Numbered from the stretch's first letter, positions 1-8,369 are shown. The stretch is DNA of 64,000 nt from Candidatus Dojkabacteria bacterium UBA2022 (GCA_002335495.1 DDBW01000002.1:1-64000); one strand, 5' to 3'. The notes: generated by a model not told the origin, from the sequence alone. A program made the numbers and translations.

Positions 1-147
1 AGCTGTATTTACAACATCAGTAACTTTCTGGGCTGTACCATCAACCGTTGAAAAGGAGTCGCTCCCCCATGGGTTTGAGATACCAAACCATGAAGCAAAC
101 ATATAACCTTTCTCTGAAATTTTATTTTTTATATCTGCTAATTTCAT
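1..147 (-). CDS. N-terminal part of a small protein, possibly a second T4SS pilin-like subunit (cut by window edge)
   Basis: The first 49 codons run from an ATG at 147 to the window edge, so the C-terminus is missing. The start lies 9 bp after the stop of the pilin-like gene upstream, so the two are probably cotranscribed. The last visible residues contain VTDVVN, and the same six residues occur just before the first membrane segment of the neighbour (NVTDVVNSQ). This suggests a tandem paralogue, which is inference from a short match. Unlike the neighbour, no hydrophobic signal peptide is visible; the start is charged (MKLADIKNKI) and then rich in Trp, Phe and Gly. The family cannot be named from this fragment. 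Confidence 0.6.
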   Translation of the reverse strand, partial: MKLADIKNKISEKGYMFASWFGISNPWGSDSFSTVDGTAQKVTDVVNTA

Positions 148-156
148 ACTTTTATT

Positions 157-510
157 TTATGGATTTAAACCAGGAATATTCAAAGTATTCCTTATAAGTA
201 ATAGTATCGCAATCGAAAGAGCAATTAAAGCGAACCCAATAACAGCATTTGTAACAACTTCCCTCGCCTCTTGAAGCTTCTCAGGATCACCCTGACTTGT
301 AATCATATTATAACCAGCGTATGCAAAGAGTGCTATTGCAGAAATTACTCCAACAGGAATAGAGAGCTGAACTAAAGCATTTACTAAGGAAGGGAGATCT
401 TGGGAATTAACAACATCGGTAACATTGCCCGATATAGCACTACTTAGTGCATCTGCGTGCACAGGAGAAGCAATTACGTGAAAAATTTTACTTAAAAAGC
501 TTTCTATCAT
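157..510 (-). CDS. VirB2/TrbC-like (T4SS pilin family) small membrane protein
   Basis: This is a small protein of about 117 residues. A hydrophobic N-terminus ends in a likely signal-peptidase site (SPVHADA). Two strong membrane segments follow, one around VGVISAIALFAYAGY and one around AVIGFALIALSIAILLLI, separated by a short polar loop (TSQGDPEKLQEAREVV). This two-helix layout with the charged loop is typical of the T4SS pilin / TrbC-VirB2 families, which are abundant in Patescibacteria. I chose the ATG at 510. A GTG at 534 overlaps the helicase stop by one base and would add eight residues, giving a less typical signal peptide. A related partial gene follows. No VirB4/VirD4 genes are visible, so a role in secretion is not shown. 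Confidence 0.75.
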   Translation of the reverse strand: MIESFLSKIFHVIASPVHADALSSAISGNVTDVVNSQDLPSLVNALVQLSIPVGVISAIALFAYAGYNMITSQGDPEKLQEAREVVTNAVIGFALIALSIAILLLIRNTLNIPGLNP

Positions 511-533
511 ATTTGTATATCCCGAATTATACA

Positions 534-3518
534 CTAGAGAATAGCCACATCACAAACATCCTGATAACTGCAGTACATACATTGATGAGATTTCGGAACT
601 GTAAAATCTCCAGCCATTATTTTTTTAGCAATTGAATCAATTTTCTTTACTACATTTTTCTTCCTACGATCTGTAACGCTAACTTCCACTCTCTTTCCAT
701 GTTCTACATATATATAAGAAGCTTTATCAACTTTAACTCCCCACAGTTGTTCGGCTACAAGAGCATAAAAGACTAGCTGCCATTGAGTATTAGCCTCCTT
801 CTGACTCTTTGCTTTCCCAGTTTTGTAATCAATAATTTCCACATGCTTCACCCCATCCTTTACCTCCAGTAAGTCGATCCTATCAATTTTTCCTGTCACG
901 GAAAAACCTTCCATACTGTATTTGAAAGACTTCTCTAAAAAGATAGGCATCTCTGTGGTTTTGTAACAGGAAGAATAGAACCTCTCCATAGCTTTCCTAC
1001 CAAAATCCCTCCGTTTACTCTCATGGTCTTTAGATTCATACCCTGCTGATTCCCAATATGTATCATACAGATTCAGAAGTTCTTCCATGCTAGGGGTATC
1101 AACAAACCCTTCTAGCCCTTGTTTAGCAGCGTTTAATTTTTCATAGAAAGTTCTAAGAGCATTGTGCACCGTATTACCAAAAGAGAGGGAAGCATTAGGA
1201 GGAAGAGGAATCTTTAATATGTAGCTGTATTTATACTGGCGAGGACACATCTCATACGAGGATATCTGCGAGTAGCTGAATTGATTGGAAGCCTTAATCC
1301 CAACCTCCTTATAATCGATAATATCTGCATTATCGTTTCTCTGGTAGACCTGAAACTCTATGCCCTCCTCATCTTTACTTAGATTATTAAGATCTTCGTT
1401 AACATCCCGCCCTAAAGCCTCATTTAAAAATAGACTCACCTTTCGAACTCTTCCCGCACCACTATACGACTGAGCCGCACTAAGGAATAACTTATTTTTA
1501 GCACGAGTCATACCCACATAGAACAACCTGCGCTCCTCCTGAATATGCTCTTTGCCCTGATTATCCTCAGGAACAACCTCTTTAATTAAAGCTTTTGGTA
1601 TAGCTAACCTATCTGGCTTTGCTCGAGTTGGGAATCGGTCATCAACAAGATTAACAAGAAATACAACTGGAAACTCTAATCCTTTAGAACTATGGATAGT
1701 TAAAATATTAACCCCCTCATACTCGAGGAAGTTTTCATTATTAACGCTTGGGGTATCTCCAATCTCCAAGCTGTAATTCAAGAAATCAAGGTACTCGTAC
1801 AATGTAGCCCCGGGATTACTCCTCTCGAACTCTTTTATAAGGTCAAAGTATTTTCTAATATTATCCACTTTAAAATGATTGACCGTATCCTCCAGGGCAA
1901 GAATAGAATCTTTCCATCCGCTTTTATCGAAGAATTCATATAGAACCTGGCCAACTCCCCTACCCTCCGAAACTAACTCAAACCCTCTTTTTATAACCTT
2001 AACAAGCTTATTAATAGAAGTAAGGCCGTTATTGGTAATTCTCTTTCTTAGTGCCGACACCTCCTCCTTTTTATCTATTAAACTTTCAAGAACTTCAAAG
2101 AGAGATGTATGAGTTTTCCTTGAAAATCTCATCAACTCCACGACCTCTCTGGCCTGAAATTCCCATATAGGCATGCTTAGAAGGTTAAAAAGGGAGATTG
2201 CATCATCGTAATTTTCAACAACACGAAGAAACGATATAAGAACCTTGACCTCATCGGTACTATATAACCCTCGATATCCTGAAAATTTATAAGGGATATC
2301 ATTAACCCTCAACGATTGAACAAAGTCCTCGCTCTGATTATTGGATCTAACCAGAATAGCAAAGTCGGAATACGCATACTCTCCTGTATCAACTAGCTCC
2401 CGAATTTTCTCGGCCACCTTATCCGCCTCAACCGACCCGGAATTAGCAAGAATCAGAGAAACACTATCTTTCTCCCCAGAAATATTATCCCCAGTAGCAA
2501 GGAGCTTTTTACTCACCTGCTCCGTTACTTCAAGTCTGTATGGATTATTGTTTTGAATAACATTGTATGCTCCATCTAATATCTCCTGTTTGCTTCTATA
2601 GTTCTCAACTAGTACAACTTTTTTAAGAGATGGATAGACTTCTTTAAATTGAATAATGTTTGAGATAGCGGCACCTCTAAATTTATAGATAGACTGGTCG
2701 TCGTCTCCAACAACTGTAATGTTCGCGGCTTTCGAATCTTCCTCAGTAATATCCTTAGGATCTTTACCCGTGGCAATCATATTAACCAGAACATTTTGTG
2801 TATAGTTGGTATCCTGAAACTCATCAACCAGAATATATTTATACTTTTCGTGATATTTCTTTAGAATGTTAGGTCTTTCCCGAAATAGCCGAATTACGGT
2901 ATTTATGAGATCTCCGAAGTCTAGCTTAGACTCCTTCAGTTTCAGTTCTGTGAAATATTTATAGGTATTTGCAAGTTCCAAGGCCTGCTCCTTGCTTAAT
3001 TCTCCAGCCTCGTCCCCATCATTTAAGCTTTTGCCATACTTTATGTAATCTTCAGGGGTTACATCTTCATCTTGAAGGCGAGAGAAATGATTAAGGATTT
3101 GAGATATGAAACCGCTGGGATTACCGAGGGGGCGGAAGATATTAAGGGGCATGTCGAAAATATGCTTTCGAAAAAGTAAATAGGCCTCAGTTTCAGTCAT
3201 CAGCTTATAATTTGGATTCAGACCAAGAAAGATAGCCTCTTGTTTAAGAATGCGATCACAAAAAGAGTGGAAAGTTGAGATCGTAACTTCATCGTATCCA
3301 TATGGCATTGCAATATCCACACGCTCAGCCATTTCCTTGGAGGCTTTTTCCGTAAAAGTTAAAGCAAGAATTTCAGAGGAGTTCGCCCATCCTTTATTTG
3401 TGATATTTAAGATCCTTTGCGTAATAACCGCAGTTTTTCCTGTACCTGCACCTGCAATTATCAATAAAGGTCCCTGTTTATGATTAACAGCTTCTAACTG
3501 GGGTTTGTTTAATTCCAT
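534..3518 (-). CDS. UvrD/AddA-type superfamily 1 helicase fused to a RecB-like Fe-S nuclease
   Basis: This protein of about 994 residues is an ATP-dependent DNA helicase-nuclease, expected to act in double-strand-break processing or repair. Visible helicase motifs are Walker A GAGTGKT near residue 28, DEFQDTN (Walker B), GDDDQSIYKFRGA, HSSKGLEFPVVF and YVGMTRAKNKL. The C-terminal ~250 residues form a PD-(D/E)XK nuclease: SFGNTVHNAL, then GKIDRID, IDYKTGK and an INTQWQL-like QLVFYAL segment. One Cys (YEMCPRQ) and a terminal C-X2-C-X5-C set match the 4Fe-4S arrangement of AddB and Cas4 nucleases. It is longer than UvrD/PcrA because of this domain. The ATG at 3518 is preferred because a TATACT box lies 7 bp upstream. 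Confidence 0.9.
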   Translation of the reverse strand: MELNKPQLEAVNHKQGPLLIIAGAGTGKTAVITQRILNITNKGWANSSEILALTFTEKASKEMAERVDIAMPYGYDEVTISTFHSFCDRILKQEAIFLGLNPNYKLMTETEAYLLFRKHIFDMPLNIFRPLGNPSGFISQILNHFSRLQDEDVTPEDYIKYGKSLNDGDEAGELSKEQALELANTYKYFTELKLKESKLDFGDLINTVIRLFRERPNILKKYHEKYKYILVDEFQDTNYTQNVLVNMIATGKDPKDITEEDSKAANITVVGDDDQSIYKFRGAAISNIIQFKEVYPSLKKVVLVENYRSKQEILDGAYNVIQNNNPYRLEVTEQVSKKLLATGDNISGEKDSVSLILANSGSVEADKVAEKIRELVDTGEYAYSDFAILVRSNNQSEDFVQSLRVNDIPYKFSGYRGLYSTDEVKVLISFLRVVENYDDAISLFNLLSMPIWEFQAREVVELMRFSRKTHTSLFEVLESLIDKKEEVSALRKRITNNGLTSINKLVKVIKRGFELVSEGRGVGQVLYEFFDKSGWKDSILALEDTVNHFKVDNIRKYFDLIKEFERSNPGATLYEYLDFLNYSLEIGDTPSVNNENFLEYEGVNILTIHSSKGLEFPVVFLVNLVDDRFPTRAKPDRLAIPKALIKEVVPEDNQGKEHIQEERRLFYVGMTRAKNKLFLSAAQSYSGAGRVRKVSLFLNEALGRDVNEDLNNLSKDEEGIEFQVYQRNDNADIIDYKEVGIKASNQFSYSQISSYEMCPRQYKYSYILKIPLPPNASLSFGNTVHNALRTFYEKLNAAKQGLEGFVDTPSMEELLNLYDTYWESAGYESKDHESKRRDFGRKAMERFYSSCYKTTEMPIFLEKSFKYSMEGFSVTGKIDRIDLLEVKDGVKHVEIIDYKTGKAKSQKEANTQWQLVFYALVAEQLWGVKVDKASYIYVEHGKRVEVSVTDRRKKNVVKKIDSIAKKIMAGDFTVPKSHQCMYCSYQDVCDVAIL

Positions 3519-3525
3519 ATGCATA

Positions 3526-3531
3526 AGTATA
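3526..3531 (-). promoter_or_regulatory. -10 element (TATACT) of the helicase-nuclease gene
   Basis: TATACT on the minus strand lies 7 bp before the ATG at 3518, so the transcript would start at or near the A of the start codon. No ribosome binding site fits in this space. Confidence 0.45.
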
Positions 3532-3538
3532 CAATAGA

Positions 3539-4312
3539 ATGATAGAATACGGCATGGAAAAATTTACCATTGATATTAATTCAAACCTAAAGGTAGAAGG
3601 TGAGATTCATCGAGTACAATCTTCAAATAAAATAATCGTGTTTTCTCCTGGTTTTGGAGTAAAGAGGTATGGATATCTTAATCTTTTTTCAGAGTTATAT
3701 TTAGAACTCAAAGATCAATACTCCGCAATATTTATGGATTATATGCAAGAGGATGAAGAAGGAAATTCTTATGTAGTAAGATTAACGGAACAAGCAAAAA
3801 TGCTCGAAGCAGTTATAACAAGAGTCCAGAATGCTAATCCCGAATACGATATTACTATCATTGGACATTCCCAGGGAGGCACTGTCGCAACACTGCTTCC
3901 CATCAATATACTTCAAGGCATCCAACAGGTGATTATGATTGCTTCCCCTATCCAACCTCCATACGAAAGATGGAGTAAATACTTTTCACAACGACCAGAA
4001 ACCGTTATTGATGAAAATGGAATAAGTAGAATAAAGAGGTCGGATGGAAGAATAACCTATGTGCCAGCCGAATTCATAAATGACATTAGAGAAATAATCC
4101 CATACATCGAATGTGAGAGGGCTTCAAAATATACAAAGATTGCTTATATAAGCGCACTGGAAGACGAAACGGTAACCGATGATCGATTACCTATGAAAAA
4201 CATTTCGACACTGGAATACTACGAATTACACGGGGACCACAATTTTATAGAATCCAGCAGACTGAGATTATTCCAGAAAGTAAAAGAAATAACCAAAGAG
4301 TCACTAACTTGA
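3539..4312 (+). CDS. alpha/beta hydrolase fold protein
   Basis: A 257-residue soluble alpha/beta hydrolase, probably an esterase or lipase of unknown substrate. The nucleophile elbow GHSQGG follows strand TIIGHS about 110 residues in. An oxyanion-type FSPGFGVKRYGY segment sits at the end of the first core strands, and the likely catalytic His is in HGDHNFIE near the C-terminus. The acid is probably the Asp of SALEDETV. A second ATG at 3554 (MEKFTI) could be the true start, because the first five residues add nothing conserved. The gene is divergent from the helicase and converges on nfo with a 7-bp gap. Confidence 0.85.
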   Translation: MIEYGMEKFTIDINSNLKVEGEIHRVQSSNKIIVFSPGFGVKRYGYLNLFSELYLELKDQYSAIFMDYMQEDEEGNSYVVRLTEQAKMLEAVITRVQNANPEYDITIIGHSQGGTVATLLPINILQGIQQVIMIASPIQPPYERWSKYFSQRPETVIDENGISRIKRSDGRITYVPAEFINDIREIIPYIECERASKYTKIAYISALEDETVTDDRLPMKNISTLEYYELHGDHNFIESSRLRLFQKVKEITKESLT

Positions 4313-4319
4313 GATTAAA

Positions 4320-5183
4320 CTATTCCTTAATAATACTCTTAAGAGTATCTATTTCAGCTTGCATCTCTTCCCCTCCCTTTAATGCAGGGGTTTCCATTAT
4401 AAATGGGATATTCTTAAGTTTAGGGTGGTTAACAAGGGCAGTTATAGCCTCAAGACCAATTTCCCCTTTACCCAGATTCTCATGCCTATCTCTATGCGAA
4501 TTAAAATCCATCATAGAGTCATTTAAGTGGAAGCATCTAACGTTTTCCAAACCTAAGACCTCATCAATTTTACTAACTATACCTTCTAAATCATTTCTCC
4601 AATCATATCCTGAAACAAACATATGTTGAGTATCAAGAACATATCCAACCCTCTCCTTATGAACAGCCCCTTCTCTCATTGCAGCTAATTCCTCAAGAGT
4701 ATCCCCCATTACGTTTCCAGATCCCGCCGAAGATTCCAGAAGTAGCATTGCCCTTCCAGGAACTTGTTCAATAATCCAATCCAAACCTTCAGATATTCTC
4801 TTAACACCTTCTTCAGGAGTTAGGTCTTTCGCGGATCCAGGATGAAAAGTTACACCAAGAACATCTAATCCATCTGCTCTGTCCATTACGGTTTGGGCAT
4901 ACTTTAGGTATGTAACCAAAGACATCTTGCTAAGATGAAACATCTGACTATCTTGTCTTGCAAGATTAATTAGATACACACAATGTAGAAGAAGCTTTTC
5001 AACTCCACTTCCTTTATGCTCATTCACAAGAGCGTCAATCTGATCTACCGGAACATCTTTCAAAGCCCATCTCATTGGAGCGGTTGGCATTGTCTGTATG
5101 CTGTTTATTCCATACTTCACAGCCTCTTTTATTGAGTTCTGATGTCCTCCTGCAGATGTAACATGTGCTCCGAAATATCTCAT
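4320..5183 (-). CDS. nfo: Endonuclease IV (AP endonuclease)
   Basis: A 287-residue TIM-barrel, zinc-dependent AP endonuclease of base-excision repair that cuts DNA 5' of abasic sites. It begins with the family hallmark GAHVTSAGGHQNS. Zn-ligand motifs appear in order: LLHCVYLINLA, TFHPGSA, LLLES, VLDTQHMFVSGYD, FHLNDSMMDF with NSHRDRHENLGKG, and a final METPA. Length is normal for the family. The start is 3 bp after the stop of the HD-domain gene, so the two are probably one operon. Together with the OGG1-type glycosylase at 26.8 kb it would give a short base-excision pathway. Confidence 0.96.
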   Translation of the reverse strand: MRYFGAHVTSAGGHQNSIKEAVKYGINSIQTMPTAPMRWALKDVPVDQIDALVNEHKGSGVEKLLLHCVYLINLARQDSQMFHLSKMSLVTYLKYAQTVMDRADGLDVLGVTFHPGSAKDLTPEEGVKRISEGLDWIIEQVPGRAMLLLESSAGSGNVMGDTLEELAAMREGAVHKERVGYVLDTQHMFVSGYDWRNDLEGIVSKIDEVLGLENVRCFHLNDSMMDFNSHRDRHENLGKGEIGLEAITALVNHPKLKNIPFIMETPALKGGEEMQAEIDTLKSIIKE

Positions 5184-5186
5184 ATT

Positions 5187-5768
5187 CTAAAGATTAAAGT
5201 TATTTAAAAACTCTTCCATATACTTTGACTTAGGGAGTCTTTTGAGCCAGAAAAGTAAAACTCCTATATAGACCTTATATATTAGCTTAACGAAAGGTCG
5301 AGGGACCCCTAGACTTTCGTAACTTCTTCTTAATCTCACCTTACTCGTCGCTTCTATATTATCCGCTTCTATTAAGATCTGAGCTAACGGAGGGTAGTTC
5401 TTAGAAATCAAAAAGTATATAGCAAAGTGATTATGCATTCTAACCGCTTGGGCTAGTCGCTTAAGGCGTGACTCGGTGAGAAGCCCTTTCAATTCCCTCT
5501 TAACAATCTTCTCAGATTCATATCCTTCGAAAAGATACGCCCACAAAGTCAAGCCTTTAGTTCGAGCCTTATATGAGTCATGCCACCAAGCAGATAGTGA
5601 TACTAAACTTTCGTCAACGTAAGCAGGTAATTTACCTGCCTTTTTTAACTCTTTATATATTACAAGAGCATGCTCTTCAACATGTTGAGCATGAAGATAA
5701 TCATGTCCTTTATTTATAGAGTTTTTCATCCAAATTTTACCAAGTTCAAGGGCCTCTTTTTCTTTCAT
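5187..5768 (-). CDS. HD-domain phosphohydrolase
   Basis: About 193 residues with the HD superfamily metal-binding pattern: GHDYLHAQHVEEHA (first His), SAWWHDSYK (HD pair), MHNHF in the middle and EADNIEA as the late Asp. Such proteins hydrolyse phosphate esters, often of nucleotides; the substrate cannot be told. I start at the ATG at 5768 (MKEKEALELG). The frame continues upstream for 14 hydrophobic residues that do not belong to the fold. It is followed after 3 bp by nfo and is divergent from tRNA-Ser(GCT). Confidence 0.85.
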   Translation of the reverse strand: MKEKEALELGKIWMKNSINKGHDYLHAQHVEEHALVIYKELKKAGKLPAYVDESLVSLSAWWHDSYKARTKGLTLWAYLFEGYESEKIVKRELKGLLTESRLKRLAQAVRMHNHFAIYFLISKNYPPLAQILIEADNIEATSKVRLRRSYESLGVPRPFVKLIYKVYIGVLLFWLKRLPKSKYMEEFLNNFNL

Positions 5769-5833
5769 ATTAAGATAATATAACATTATAATGTTGATAA
5801 TAGGAAGCATTGAAGATATAATCTGCTCAGGTT

Positions 5834-5943
<110 letters not shown>

Positions 5944-6122
5944 AAGACCCACCCACCTTCTCTAGGAAGGCTCTTTGGGATTGAGTTATTTCCCTCCTGA
6001 AAACAGTGATTTCAAAATAACGGCCTGGTGGATGAAAAAGACTCGGAATCAGACTAAATTTCTCACCTCTTGGTTCGAAGATTAAAGCTCTTTGTTATAC
6101 AGAATTTAAGAGCTATGCTAAA

Positions 6123-6647
6123 ATGAAAAGTATGAAAAACTTACAAAATTTTTCCGAAGATGACGATCGAATACCGTACAAAACAATATTATCTACTGCT
6201 TCACGATGGAAATTCGAGTGGAAATTCATAGACGATCCCATTTTACTTACAAATATCTCATATCATTTATTATACATTGATTTCTTAATTTCTACGTATA
6301 ATACATACCGACTTTATGGTGTAATAGAATCGCTTATCTCCAAGGATATAATAATCAAAGTAAATGACATTATTGAATCAGTACTACATCATTTATTAGT
6401 TAAATATGAAAGCAAAGAAAACATCCCATATATTGAACTTATCGGTAAAGCATACAAAGAGCATAAAATAATTAGTAAAGAATTATGGCATCAAATACAC
6501 GAGCTGAGGAAATTACGTAATTTACGCCATATTCAAAGTGTTGATAAATCAGAACTTGATGTATACAAGATAGAAAATGCAAATGACTCACTCTCAATTC
6601 TGGATGAATTCAGAGAGGAAATAGAAGAATATACTAAAAAAAGTTGA
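6123..6647 (+). CDS. putative HEPN-domain-like protein (islet cargo)
   Basis: 174 residues, mostly alpha-helical by composition, with no membrane segments. The stretch HELRKLRNLRH contains an R-x6-H / RN..H pattern resembling the RNase motif of HEPN domains (Rx4-6H), placed in a late helix as in that superfamily. HEPN proteins are often toxins or RNases in defence and toxin-antitoxin loci, but here no nucleotidyltransferase partner is adjacent. The assignment rests on one motif and helix pattern, so it is tentative. It is the only solid gene in the tRNA-bounded islet. TATGCT three bases before the ATG could serve as a -10 box for the second ATG at 6132. Confidence 0.6.
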   Translation: MKSMKNLQNFSEDDDRIPYKTILSTASRWKFEWKFIDDPILLTNISYHLLYIDFLISTYNTYRLYGVIESLISKDIIIKVNDIIESVLHHLLVKYESKENIPYIELIGKAYKEHKIISKELWHQIHELRKLRNLRHIQSVDKSELDVYKIENANDSLSILDEFREEIEEYTKKS

Positions 6648-6822
6648 TTCTCTGGATCGCAAATAAATAATCACTAAACTTCTTAATTTCTGATACCGAA
6701 TATGAGCACTCTTTCCATTTGTATTTTCCATTAGTTATGTTATCTAGAAGATAGTTGAATTGAAGTCTTTGTCCTGTTTCCTTAGCCGAGTGTGATTCTG
6801 TAACAATTTCGACAATTAGCAC
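6634..6822 (-). CDS. possible small protein, 62 aa (uncertain)
   Basis: A short frame with a GTG start converges on the HEPN-like gene and overlaps its end by 14 bp. The protein has no recognisable motif. It is listed because it fills the rest of the islet and could be a small partner gene. It may equally be a chance frame. Confidence 0.2.
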   Translation of the reverse strand: MLIVEIVTESHSAKETGQRLQFNYLLDNITNGKYKWKECSYSVSEIKKFSDYLFAIQRINFF

Positions 6823-6870
6823 CTTTTTTTACACTGTCTCTTTTGTCTCATTTTGGTGTATCATATGAGT

Positions 6871-6904
6871 GGAATATTGGGTTCCAGACCCGTATGTTCC
6901 GCCA
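6871..6904 (+). other. tRNA-like acceptor/T-arm minihelix ending in CCA
   Basis: GGAATAT (6871-6877) pairs with ATGTTCC (6894-6900) over 7 bp including one G-T. Between them TGGG and CCCG form a 4-bp stem closing the 7-base loop TTCCAGA, which resembles a T-loop. A G and CCA follow. This is the shape of the top half of a tRNA without D and anticodon arms, placed exactly at the right end of the islet. It may be a tRNA remnant or a recombination-site feature. Confidence 0.4.
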
Positions 6905-6922
6905 TATATTCACGGTAGCGAC
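6898..6922 (+). repeat. 25-bp direct repeat, copy 2 (attR-like, covers the metalloprotease 3' end)
   Basis: This is the exact second copy of the 5919-5943 repeat. Its last 13 bp encode the C-terminal codons and stop of the convergent metalloprotease gene (TGA at 6910-6912). Confidence 0.9.
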
Positions 6923-7845
6923 TGGTATCTATCTAACCATTTACTCATCTCACCACTACCCTTCATTACTAACTCCGTAAGATTGGTTCCTGCGTCAAGT
7001 TGCCTCTGCCATAAAACATTTCCTATATGATATCCAAATCCATTCATACTTTTCATTAGAAAAATGAACTTTCTATCTATATCATCCGTATCAGGAATTA
7101 TCCTATCAATCGACATACCAATATTAGAGAGCCATTCTAAAAGAGAAGGTCTTTGAATGCACTGTTGCAAAAGCATTTCTTTTTTAGAGTCATCAGTAGC
7201 AGGATCGAGCCAGTCCTTGAGGAGTTCAATATAATAGTCGGCATCATTAACAAATGAGTAATGCCAATCTTCATAATCAACTTCCATAGTTGTAGTCAAA
7301 CCCTCTTCCCAGAGAAAATCCCAAATAAAAGTCTTTAAGTTAAACCACTTTTCACTCGGCTTTACACCCAATTGTTTCAGAAAAACGTGGGTTGCTTCGT
7401 GAGCAACACTCGACTGCACCCTCCTTCTCTTTTCCTCCGGGGTGAGTGATTTTCCACAAAAGTCGTTAATATTCAATGCGCATCCTTGACCGCGCAAACT
7501 CTTAGCACCTTCATTATTTGGGAAGTATAAGAAAACAACAGGGGATCCTCTCAATTTAACGGATGGATTAAGTGTCTGCGCTCTATCTAAACCAGCTTGT
7601 ACAGCCGTAGCAATATCTTCAAAATCGAAATCCTCACTAACTTCAATAAACCTTGCCATAACACTATCATAGCCTCTTTTTTGTAGAATCTCAGAAAGAG
7701 AAACATTTGTATTATATGTCTTAAGGATATTTTCTACTTCAGGCTCAAGATCTTTACCATTGATTAGATATTCTTCTATTTGAGGGATTAAGTTATAAGT
7801 TCCTGATTCTAGTTTTATTTCCTTTAACTGATACTTTTCGTCCAT
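6910..7845 (-). CDS. predicted zinc metalloprotease (HExxH, gluzincin-like)
   Basis: A 311-residue soluble protein with VAHEATHVFLKQLG at residues 148-160, the HExxH zinc-binding motif with catalytic Glu150. FLWEEGLTTTMEV about 27 residues later supplies a likely third ligand (Glu180 or Glu181). This spacing and the EEGLTT segment resemble DUF2268-type predicted Zn-dependent proteases. No signal peptide is present, so a cytoplasmic location is likely. The C-terminal codons lie inside the islet repeat, so the gene end is restored rather than broken by the insertion. TACAAT lies 10 bp before the ATG. Confidence 0.75.
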   Translation of the reverse strand: MDEKYQLKEIKLESGTYNLIPQIEEYLINGKDLEPEVENILKTYNTNVSLSEILQKRGYDSVMARFIEVSEDFDFEDIATAVQAGLDRAQTLNPSVKLRGSPVVFLYFPNNEGAKSLRGQGCALNINDFCGKSLTPEEKRRRVQSSVAHEATHVFLKQLGVKPSEKWFNLKTFIWDFLWEEGLTTTMEVDYEDWHYSFVNDADYYIELLKDWLDPATDDSKKEMLLQQCIQRPSLLEWLSNIGMSIDRIIPDTDDIDRKFIFLMKSMNGFGYHIGNVLWQRQLDAGTNLTELVMKGSGEMSKWLDRYQSLP

Positions 7846-7916
7846 AATTAATTTGATTGTAGCATATGATCAATAATGTAATCATAACCTTACATTGCCA
7901 TACCCCATACTTTTGC

Positions 7917-7922
7917 TATTAT
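7917..7922 (+). promoter_or_regulatory. -10 element (TATTAT) of the DUF2892 gene
   Basis: TATTAT ends 6 bp before the ATG at 7929, consistent with a leaderless transcript. It also argues that the frame upstream of this ATG is not translated. Confidence 0.4.
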
Positions 7923-7928
7923 CTAAAT

Positions 7929-8369
7929 ATGATTAACAATATTGGCAATAAGGATAGAATATTACGCATTATATTAGGAGTCGCCCTACTCTTTCTAGGA
8001 ATATTGTATAAAAGTGGGATTTCTATTCTATTTGGTGCATTCTCAATCTTTGAAGGAGTAACCTCATGGTGTGCGCTATATCAGATACTTGGGATTAATA
8101 CCTGTCCTGTACCTAAGAGAAATAAACTTCAGGTAAAGAAATATTTTGTACTTTTTACGCAAGGCATATTTATATTTACAATCGCCCTATTACTAAATAT
8201 ATTCGCGAAAGCAGTAAATTGGTCAACGTGGTACGATTTTCTACAAACGCCTAAGGAGATTTTATCCTTTGATAACTATATTTTTCTATTCATTTTATAC
8301 CCATTAAGTTTTGGAATTAGTAGCATGGCCGCCCTAAAACTTACTTCATCAAAAGGAAAGCAAGTATAA
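7929..8369 (+). CDS. DUF2892-type inner-membrane protein with extra membrane segments
   Basis: About 146 residues. The N-terminal half is a DUF2892 domain (YgaP membrane-anchor type): NIGNKDRILRIILGVALLFLG, a second hydrophobic segment, then SWCALYQILGINTCPV with the family's CxLY and INTCP. The C-terminal half adds two more membrane helices (QGIFIFTIALLLNIF and YIFLFILYPLSFGISSMAAL), which are not part of the basic domain. The frame is open 21 codons further upstream, but the ATG at 7929 matches the domain start and has a -10 box 6 bp away. Function is unknown; the family is often linked to sulfur or redox proteins, which is not seen here. Confidence 0.8.
   Translation: MINNIGNKDRILRIILGVALLFLGILYKSGISILFGAFSIFEGVTSWCALYQILGINTCPVPKRNKLQVKKYFVLFTQGIFIFTIALLLNIFAKAVNWSTWYDFLQTPKEILSFDNYIFLFILYPLSFGISSMAALKLTSSKGKQV

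Larger units (their letters stand above)
5944..6922. mobile_element. ~1-kb tRNA-Ser-associated islet carrying a HEPN-like gene (no integrase)
   Basis: The segment between the two 25-bp repeats, plus one repeat copy, is 979 bp. Removing it would restore tRNA-Ser followed 9 bp later by the convergent end of the metalloprotease gene. Both host genes are therefore kept intact by the duplication, as expected for integration into a tRNA 3' end. The cargo is one clear gene (6123-6647), a structured leader and possibly one tiny reverse ORF. No integrase or transposase is present, so it would have to be mobilised in trans or be a deletion remnant. The mobility is inferred; the repeat is directly seen. 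Confidence 0.55.

Noticed and set aside
1879..3483. Plus-strand open frames opposite the helicase gene
   Set aside because: They lie entirely inside a clearly coding minus-strand gene and have no protein-like motifs.
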